The notes under the pieces were generated by a model. The model was not told the DNA's origin, did not search any database, and was given only the letters and a program-made list of their open reading frames with translations. From Candidatus Stahliibacteriota bacterium (GTDB lineage Bacteria; Hydrothermota; Tepidihabitantia; SM23-42), in contig JAUWLY010000093.1 of the NCBI GenBank assembly GCA_030613445.1, forward strand, positions 1 to 9,393: a stretch of DNA of 9,393 nucleotides, in the 5' to 3' direction. The position numbers and the translations under genes were made by a program. Shown piece by piece: positions 5,262 to 9,393 of this stretch. Each line of letters opens with the position of its first letter. Positions within the stretch are counted from its first letter, which is position 1.

Positions 5262-5522
5262 TCACTTTATTCGTTTATAGATTTTACTTCGATGATCAAC
5301 AAATTGAATCACAATAGTATCATCTTCTAATGTATATAAAACACGCCAATCACCTACTCTGAATTTCAAAAATCCCTTAATTTCTTTTGATAGCAATTCA
5401 GGAGTGATATTTTTAAAATTATCTGCAAACCACGAAATCTTTTTAACGATTCTACGAATGACTAAATTATCGAGTCTCTTGAGGTCAGTTAAGGCATTCT
5501 GAGTCCATTCGAGTTTAGCCAA
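5262..5522 (-). CDS. RelE/ParE-superfamily toxin
   Basis: An 86-aa toxin of the RelE/ParE fold; RelE-type members cut mRNA on the ribosome. The sequence opens AKLEWTQNALTDLKRL, then a long helix, then the strand block KFRVGDWRVLYTLEDD (53-68), and ends FVDHRSKIYKRI (74-85). The basic and aromatic residues Arg55, Arg60, His77, Arg78 and Tyr82 are in the family positions. The start must be TTG 5522: no ATG exists in the frame, and TTG gives the expected N-terminus with an 8-nt overlap to the antitoxin stop. AGAGGT lies about 10 nt before it. The rare start and overlap suggest low translation coupled to the antitoxin. Length is normal and no damage is visible. Confidence 0.9.
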   Translation of the reverse strand: MAKLEWTQNALTDLKRLDNLVIRRIVKKISWFADNFKNITPELLSKEIKGFLKFRVGDWRVLYTLEDDTIVIQFVDHRSKIYKRIK

Positions 5523-5712
5523 ATTTCTTTATTACCTCTTCATGAGAAATTCTTTTTGACTTCCTGCTAAGTCTCTTCACCAATTCTCGCTTAAAATCCT
5601 CTCTAAGTTCTAATCCATAATCCGGATCACCAAGTATCTCAAGGATCTTTTGCTCGATAAGGTTATTAAGATCTTCAATGCTTAAATGACTAATTTTTTT
5701 TGTTTGTACCAT
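5515..5712 (-). CDS. RelB-like antitoxin of the RelE toxin
   Basis: A 65-aa, charged, largely helical protein encoded directly before the toxin. It has a central LGDPDYGLELREDFKRELVK segment and ends ISHEEVIKKFG, a form typical of the small antitoxins paired with this RelE subgroup. It should wrap and neutralise the toxin and may repress the shared promoter. ATG 5712 follows AGGAGA at 5 nt, a good ribosome-binding site. A TTGACT/TATATT (or TATTAT) promoter lies 20-45 bp upstream, so the module carries its own expression signals. No obvious N-terminal DNA-binding motif can be named with confidence. Confidence 0.85.
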   Translation of the reverse strand: MVQTKKISHLSIEDLNNLIEQKILEILGDPDYGLELREDFKRELVKRLSRKSKRISHEEVIKKFG

Positions 5713-5728
5713 ATACTTCTCCTAATTT

Positions 5729-5758
5729 ATAATATACTCAAATAATTACATAAGTCAA
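5729..5758 (-). promoter_or_regulatory. Promoter of the RelBE-like operon
   Basis: TTGACT (5758-5753) with TATATT (5736-5731, 16-bp spacer) or TATTAT (5734-5729, 18-bp spacer). The start of transcription would fall just before AGGAGA and the antitoxin ATG. Confidence 0.6.
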
Positions 5759-5814
5759 CGGGCTTTGCACGCCTGCGGCTGCAGACACGCTACGCTGGAG
5801 ACAAAATTCATTGC

Positions 5815-5887
5815 AGACATCTCACATTTGTTCGATACACTGAAATCTGCAGCTCAATCGGAGATCAAGGCATATTTCGTGCACGCT
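5815..5887 (+). repeat. 73-bp exact direct repeat, right copy
   Basis: Identical to 4986-5058. Identity stops abruptly at both ends, although both copies continue into related GAAGACA/GGAGACA units. Confidence 0.9.
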
Positions 5888-5936
5888 GCGTTGGAGACAC
5901 ACTTCGTTGAAGACATGTCGCTTTGCTCCTGAATCA

Positions 5937-5958
5937 GCCTGATAAATCAGGCGACTAC
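5937..5958 (+). repeat. Hairpin element with GACTAC tail, covariant stem
   Basis: GCCTGAT-AA-ATCAGGC, then GACTAC. Relative to 5069-5090 the stem differs by a compensated C-G to T-A pair. Confidence 0.75.
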
Positions 5959-6270
5959 AGGAGCGTAGGGAGTAAAGCGTGGTGCAAGAAAAGACTGGAT
6001 TCCCTGGTCCCTTCGACATATAGCTCAGGACTGCAGCAAGCCAGAGAATGACTCTGCGAGACTGGAGACAAATGGGAAATGGCACTGCGTGCGGTCCCTG
6101 AATTTCTAACGCTCTAAACGCTATTAACGCTCTAAACGAACTAAACGTCTCTTAGTTACTCAATAACTTAATAACTTAATTACTGCTTTTGCTATGTAAC
6201 GGCGTATCAGAGTGTCGGAGTGACGGGGTAACAGAGATAACGGATGAATAGAGAGTAAGGCGTCCCTGTG

Positions 6271-6305
6271 CTCTTGGTTCTTGGAGCTTGGCTCTTGGAG
6301 CTTGG
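6271..6305 (-). repeat. CCAAGNN heptad array (reversed)
   Basis: Five consecutive 7-bp units of the form CCAAGNN on the minus strand, just downstream of the OmpA-family stop. Forward-oriented relatives lie at about 865-897, 2103-2137 and 9157-9191. Confidence 0.7.
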
Positions 6306-6317
6306 TTTCTGTTTTAC

Positions 6318-7250
6318 TTATTCTTCCATAACCACAAAGTCAACCCGGCGGTTTTTTGCCCGACCCGCTTCCGTGGCGTTGTCGGCAATTGGTTTTCTCT
6401 TGCCATAGCCAATAGGTATTAAACGCACCGGTTCAATCATATGGATATCGATGAGGTACTCACGTACTGCTTCTGCCCTAGCTTGCGATAATTTAAGGTT
6501 TGCCTCTGCAGTCCCGATACTGTCGGTATGACCCTGTATCTCAACTTCGATTTCCGGATGGTTGGTCAAAATAGCTGCTGCCGCATCAAGTGTGGAGGTG
6601 GATCCCTTCTTGATTATTGCCTTGCCAAATTCAAACTCAATACCTTCCAGGGTAATTATTGTCCCACCTTTGATCAAATGTACAACTATTTCTGCGGTCT
6701 CATCGGGCAAAACAGTAACATCAGTATGCGAGGTTATATAATCCATGGCCATGAATTTGAGTAAATAAATCGCAGGGTTCAGATTTTCAAAAGAGAAATG
6801 TCCTGATGAATCAGTAGTGGTCGTCAAACCAAGATCCGTAACCATAACATCAACAACAAGTGCTTCTTTTGAGATAAAATCAAAAACCATACCAGAAACC
6901 ATGCCACCTTGCTTTTCTGATTTCCTTAAAACAATATTCAGTTCGTTAAGCTTATCTTTACTCACTTTGACGTCTAGATTTTCTGGCTCATAGCCATACC
7001 TGGTAATGACGATATTGTACTTACCAGGGATGATATCATCAAAAATGAAATAACCTGCATCATTTGTGAAAGTTATGAATTCATTATCACCAGCGACTAA
7101 GACTTGTGCCTTGGCTATTGGTAAGTATCCTTCATCTAATACAAAACCGTATATCGAACCGACCTCAACAAGACCTTTAACTATGGTCTTTTGACCACCA
7201 CATTGCATTAATATCATAAGGATTAATGCAATGGTCATTATATACTTCAT
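6318..7250 (-). CDS. OmpA-family lipoprotein-like protein with two CarboxypepD_reg-like domains
   Basis: A 310-aa envelope protein, in effect the larger OmpA protein of this window without its barrel. The N-terminus MKYIMTIALILMILMQCGG is a lipoprotein-like signal with Cys17, but the lipobox is poor (Met-Gln before Cys), so lipidation is uncertain. Two carboxypeptidase-regulatory-like domains follow (about 31-110 and 115-196; signatures GYFIFDDIIPGKYNI and GHFSFENLNPAIYLL). The OmpA C-terminal domain covers about 197-310, with FEFGKAII, GHTDSIG, NLKLSQARAEAV and AKNRRVDF. The peptidoglycan-contacting Asp243 and Arg258 are both present, unlike in the larger paralogue. GGGAGGA four bases before ATG 7250 fixes the start. 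The gene lies 14 bp after a GIY-YIG gene and may be read from the abiE promoter. Confidence 0.88.
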   Translation of the reverse strand: MKYIMTIALILMILMQCGGQKTIVKGLVEVGSIYGFVLDEGYLPIAKAQVLVAGDNEFITFTNDAGYFIFDDIIPGKYNIVITRYGYEPENLDVKVSKDKLNELNIVLRKSEKQGGMVSGMVFDFISKEALVVDVMVTDLGLTTTTDSSGHFSFENLNPAIYLLKFMAMDYITSHTDVTVLPDETAEIVVHLIKGGTIITLEGIEFEFGKAIIKKGSTSTLDAAAAILTNHPEIEVEIQGHTDSIGTAEANLKLSQARAEAVREYLIDIHMIEPVRLIPIGYGKRKPIADNATEAGRAKNRRVDFVVMEE

Positions 7251-7264
7251 AATTTCCTCCCTAT

Positions 7265-7531
7265 TTAACCTTTCCCCGTTAGAGATAGGAAACGCTTTAA
7301 TCGAGTTTTGAGATATCTCTTCCCCATTCCCGATTTCAAGTACGCTTCTCTGGCCTTAGCATCATCTTCATTAATGCACGCCTCATAATAGATAAGTCGA
7401 AAAGGACTTCGACGCTTGGTTGAGAATACCTTATTTTTGTTATGCTCACTGACGCGTTTCTGTAAATCTTTGGTATAGCCCGTATAGAATTTACCATCTT
7501 TCATACTCTTCAAAACATATGTGTAGAACAT
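7265..7531 (-). CDS. GIY-YIG single-domain endonuclease-like protein, second copy
   Basis: An 88-aa stand-alone GIY-YIG domain from ATG 7531. A longer frame from ATG 7588 exists, but its extra 19 residues are encoded by the right inverted repeat and the end of the AbiEi gene, so the shorter start is preferred; no ribosome-binding site marks either. Motifs are YTYVL (3-7), FYTGYT (15-20), Arg26, His30-Asn31, LIYYE (46-50) and Arg61-Glu62, residue-for-residue in register with the copy at 4417-4677. The YIG motif is YTG here. Both ends lie in near-perfect 22-bp inverted repeats, and the last five codons (LTGKG) and stop are encoded by the left one. It is encoded 14 bp before an OmpA-family gene. 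Confidence 0.87.
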   Translation of the reverse strand: MFYTYVLKSMKDGKFYTGYTKDLQKRVSEHNKNKVFSTKRRSPFRLIYYEACINEDDAKAREAYLKSGMGKRYLKTRLKRFLSLTGKG

Positions 7532-7568
7532 AGAAATTTTACTGTTTATCTCTAACGGGGTTTGGTTA
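7266..7568 (-). mobile_element. GIY-YIG cassette 2 with 22-bp terminal inverted repeats
   Basis: Left end 7266-7287 and right end 7547-7568 are inverted copies matching at 19 of 22 positions: TAACC, then a 3-nt block (TTT versus AAA), then 14 identical bases CCCCGTTAGAGATA. The 303-bp unit contains only the GIY-YIG gene. It begins 3 bp after the AbiEi stop codon. I see no clear target-site duplication; CTATT occurs at 7261-7265 and 7572-7576 but is offset by 3 bp. No transposase is present. Confidence 0.6.
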
Positions 7569-7571
7569 GAT

Positions 7572-8213
7572 CTATTTCTTGTACTCATCGATTATTCTGC
7601 TGAGTTTCCGGGCTACATAAACCCGTGTCCTGGAATTCCTTATTTCCTTTATCCACTTTTCAGCTCTTTTGAAACTAAAACTTCTTGGAAAATGTAGTTC
7701 TGGGAAATAGCCAAAGTGCTTTTTCTTATGTGCTGAGACATAGAGTGAATCAATCAAAGCCTTTTCAGGTTCAGCAACCAGGAAATCCCGTGTTGCTTTA
7801 TCCAATGTAAATCCTTTAAAAAACAACGGATGAATTCGATGAATTTGATAAGTAGCTACTGAAGTTTCTATTGTCTTGGTATGACTCGTGGATGCAACCA
7901 TAATAACTTGAGGAATCTGTTCTATAATCCCATGAAAATGTAAGGCGCTGATAAATGAGATATAGCAACGATGCTGCTGAACTAAAAAAGGAGCTACTGT
8001 AAAAACATTGAACCGCTCATCTGCGGTATTTGCCCAGATACCACGATAGATTTTAAAAATCACACCTTGTTTTTGCAAATAATTAAGTGTTTGAACTACG
8101 TTTGAAACAGATTTTCCTGAGAGTTGTGTCAACTCCGCTGTAGTAAAAACAGATCGACGCAATTGTTTTATATATGAAAGTACTGTCTCTTTATTATGTC
8201 CTATGGGGTTCAT
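7572..8213 (-). CDS. abiEi: AbiEi-like antitoxin (type IV toxin-antitoxin)
   Basis: A 213-aa protein of the AbiEi/COG5340 family. It has an N-terminal winged helix (about 6-65, with FTTAELTQLSGKSVSNVVQTLNYL as the binding helix region and YRGIWANT as the wing). The longer C-terminal domain contains CYISFISALHFHGI and, later, VAEPEKALIDSLY, both typical of the family. AbiEi counters its toxin without a stable complex and represses its own operon by binding inverted repeats. Its start overlaps the toxin stop by ATGA (8210-8213). It is the second gene here, whereas classical abiE operons have it first. The 44-bp dyad at 8987-9030 is its natural candidate operator. Confidence 0.87.
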   Translation of the reverse strand: MNPIGHNKETVLSYIKQLRRSVFTTAELTQLSGKSVSNVVQTLNYLQKQGVIFKIYRGIWANTADERFNVFTVAPFLVQQHRCYISFISALHFHGIIEQIPQVIMVASTSHTKTIETSVATYQIHRIHPLFFKGFTLDKATRDFLVAEPEKALIDSLYVSAHKKKHFGYFPELHFPRSFSFKRAEKWIKEIRNSRTRVYVARKLSRIIDEYKK

Positions 8214-8986
8214 TTGAATTCCTCAATAAAATCAACGACCTTCAATATAATCTCGTCCCACCTTTCAGATGAATTATACACCAGTTGATCTTCTACAGAT
8301 AAATAAGCCAGGACAGTATCTCGAAAACGGTTGAAGTCTATATCATATGTGTTCGTAACAGCCAGAGCCAGCATATCCTTTTCAATCTCTTCTTGCCTTT
8401 CCTTATCAGGAGCATATTGTGAACTGAGCATATAAAGGTCGAAAACATCTCTTGCCTGGGTAATCGTTCTTGAAGCAAGGGCACTGATCTTCTGACGAAC
8501 TGCCGCGAATATATCGTAATGTGGAACTACAAAAGGCGGTAACTTGTAGTAACGAAGGACTGTATTTGGCACGGTTTGCACGATTACTTTTCCCTCAAAT
8601 CCTCTGCGTGAGAATTCGATTTTTGTAAAAAGATCTGAATCGTCAGTAGTTATGAGATGAACTTTGAATCTCTGTGTGGTTTCAGTTTGTTTGGCTTTCT
8701 GCATATTAGGCAGCACAATCTCTGATACACCAAATGGGATGAGGTTTTCCCGTAACGATTTCTTGGACAACAATATCATAATTGTTTCTTTAAGTTTTTC
8801 GACTGAAATACCACTCGCATCTAGATCCATATCCTCTGAATGACGGTTACTATGGTAGAAAAAACGCATATTCACACCACCCTTCAACGCATAATTCTCC
8901 GCTTTGAGCATCCTACTTAGTGCACGTAGAAATTCTAAATGAAAAACCTCACGCACCTGTAAATAATCATATGGAAATCCTTTCAT
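8210..8986 (-). CDS. abiEii: AbiEii-like nucleotidyltransferase toxin (type IV toxin-antitoxin)
   Basis: A 258-aa nucleotidyltransferase of the AbiEii/AbiGii (DUF1814/MenT-like) family. Relatives arrest growth in phage infection, and MenT members add nucleotides to tRNA 3' ends. All signature motifs are visible: Lys35-Gly-Gly, Arg48-His-Ser-Glu-Asp-Met-Asp-Leu-Asp (metal-binding Asp52 and Asp54), KIEFS (Lys122, Glu124), and Lys166 with ARDVFDLY (178-185). The enzyme looks intact. It is the first gene of the operon. Its ATG lies only 7 nt after the -10 box of a consensus promoter, and there is no ribosome-binding site, so the message is predicted to be leaderless. Toxin-first order with a leaderless start is unusual for abiE. 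The tRNA or other substrate cannot be read from sequence. Confidence 0.88.
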   Translation of the reverse strand: MKGFPYDYLQVREVFHLEFLRALSRMLKAENYALKGGVNMRFFYHSNRHSEDMDLDASGISVEKLKETIMILLSKKSLRENLIPFGVSEIVLPNMQKAKQTETTQRFKVHLITTDDSDLFTKIEFSRRGFEGKVIVQTVPNTVLRYYKLPPFVVPHYDIFAAVRQKISALASRTITQARDVFDLYMLSSQYAPDKERQEEIEKDMLALAVTNTYDIDFNRFRDTVLAYLSVEDQLVYNSSERWDEIILKVVDFIEEFK

Positions 8987-9030
8987 AGTATGTATTATAA
9001 TTTAGTTTTATCTAAATGTCAAGACATACT
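8987..9030 (-). promoter_or_regulatory. abiE promoter embedded in a 44-bp dyad operator
   Basis: Reading left: TTGACA (9022-9017), a 17-bp spacer and TATAAT (8999-8994), both perfect consensus. Two inverted repeats share one centre (9008.5). The outer arms are AGTATGT/ACATACT (9030-9024, 8993-8987). The inner arms are ATTTAG/CTAAAT (9017-9012, 9005-9000). The dyad covers the promoter from -35 to the predicted start of transcription, ideal for repression by AbiEi. Confidence 0.75.
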
Positions 9031-9258
9031 ACACGCCTCCGGCCCCGTACAACATCGTTTAATGGGGCAGGCTGGAGTCACTCCACCTCTGGTGGATGAA
9101 GTCACGGCAATATAGCTTTGCCTGAAGACATGTCGCTTTGCTCCTGGAGACACGAAGCAAATTCCAAGAGCCAAATTCCAAGAGCCAAGAGAGTAGGGCG
9201 ACCACAACAGAGTAGAGAGTAAAGAGAAATGATGCTACGCATGGAAGGACGTCCCGCT

Positions 9259-9280
9259 GTAGTTATCTGATTTATCAGAC
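9259..9280 (-). repeat. Hairpin element with ACTAC tail (reverse orientation)
   Basis: On the minus strand, TCTGAT-AA-ATCAGA with a flanking G-T wobble, then AACTAC. This is a third stem variant of the family, placed head-to-head with 9284-9305. Confidence 0.6.
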
Positions 9281-9283
9281 ATT

Positions 9284-9305
9284 GCCCGATGAATCGGGCG
9301 ACTAC
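9284..9305 (+). repeat. Hairpin element with GACTAC tail
   Basis: GCCCGAT-GA-ATCGGGC followed by GACTAC, identical to 5069-5090 over 22 bases. Confidence 0.75.
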
Positions 9306-9393
9306 AAAAGAGTAAGGCGTAGTGCGTAGGGCGTTAAGATAAGAATGAAGTTAGGAAGTTATGAGGATAAGAAGTTAAGCAGCAAGAACAGAA

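Larger units (their letters stand above)
5759..6317. repeat. Intergenic repeat mosaic, right of RelBE
   Basis: No gene seen. Contents: ACGCTNCGCTGGAGAC-type units (5785-5803); the second 73-bp copy (5815-5887); a 24-bp segment (5908-5931) repeated exactly at 9123-9146; a GACTAC hairpin (5937-5958); an imperfect inverted repeat ATTCCCTGG/CCAGAGAAT (5999-6007, 6041-6049); two TAACGCTCTAAACG units (6107-6120, 6125-6138); an ACTTAATTACTGC segment (6174-6203) like 2153-2182; GGAGTGACGG-type text (6209-6245); and a reversed CCAAGNN heptad array (6271-6305). Confidence 0.6.
9031..9393. repeat. Intergenic repeat mosaic at the right edge
   Basis: No gene seen. Contents: a GGCCCCGT...GGGGCAGGC inverted pair (9038-9072) resembling the insertion site of cassette 1; two overlapping hairpins (TGGAGT/ACTCCA 9073-9085, CCACC/GGTGG 9083-9095); the 24-bp segment 9123-9146 shared with 5908-5931; a CCAAGNN heptad array (9157-9191); purine-rich GAGAGTAAAGAG-type runs (9190-9228, 9307-9337); two head-to-head GACTAC hairpins (9259-9305); and a GAAGTTAGGAAGTTATGAGG-type tract at the end. 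Confidence 0.6.

Noticed and set aside
5822..6085. 87-codon minus-strand frame
   Set aside because: It is made of the 73-bp repeat, the GACTAC hairpin and other repeat pieces. The peptide GAKRHVF recurs in the frame at 9019-9207 only because the DNA repeat recurs.
7532..7588. N-terminal extension of the second GIY-YIG protein to ATG 7588
   Set aside because: The added residues are encoded by the inverted repeat and the tail of the AbiEi gene. The first GIY-YIG copy starts exactly at the position equivalent to ATG 7531.
9019..9207. 62-codon minus-strand frame
   Set aside because: It lies entirely in repeat mosaic, has no ribosome-binding site and overlaps the abiE dyad region.

Overview
This 9.4 kb window looks like accessory DNA from an uncultured, Gram-negative-type bacterium. 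Two OmpA-family proteins, one with an N-terminal beta-barrel-like region, imply an outer membrane and peptidoglycan. Every gene I can support is on the minus strand. The gaps are filled with several families of short, degenerate repeats. Together with the gene families (GIY-YIG, four-helix-bundle, MNT/HEPN, AbiE), this recalls candidate-phylum genomes such as WOR-3-like bacteria. That placement is inference from style, not proof.

Layout, read in the direction of transcription (right to left). A repeat mosaic (9031-9393) lies upstream of an AbiE-type type IV toxin-antitoxin operon (8986-7572). The operon has a consensus sigma-70-like promoter inside a 44-bp dyad and appears to give a leaderless message. 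Directly after it lies a GIY-YIG nuclease gene inside near-perfect 22-bp inverted repeats (7266-7568), then a small OmpA-family protein (7250-6318). A 600-bp repeat mosaic follows. Next is a RelB/RelE-like module (5712-5262) flanked by an exact 73-bp direct repeat. After more repeats, a good promoter (4837-4810) leads into a 27-codon leader ORF, a second GIY-YIG cassette (4690-4405, flanked by an 8-bp direct repeat), a large beta-barrel/OmpA protein (4379-2724) and a four-helix-bundle protein (2681-2271). A winged-helix MNT nucleotidyltransferase/HEPN pair (1943-998) and a DUF2281/PIN pair (706-210) come next. The latter overlaps the start of a secreted-protein gene that runs off the left edge.

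Working picture: four toxin-antitoxin-like modules, two GIY-YIG cassettes and one four-helix-bundle gene are interspersed with cell-envelope genes and separated by repeats. Several modules have their own flanking repeats: 18-bp direct repeats around DUF2281/PIN, 73-bp repeats around RelBE, inverted repeats around both GIY-YIG genes, and ATCAG repeats around the four-helix gene. The most novel signal is the pair of roughly 290-300 bp GIY-YIG cassettes. Each holds a single gene, has terminal inverted repeats and sits just upstream of an OmpA-family gene. In silico removal of the first one rebuilds a leader ORF whose stop overlaps the OmpA start codon.
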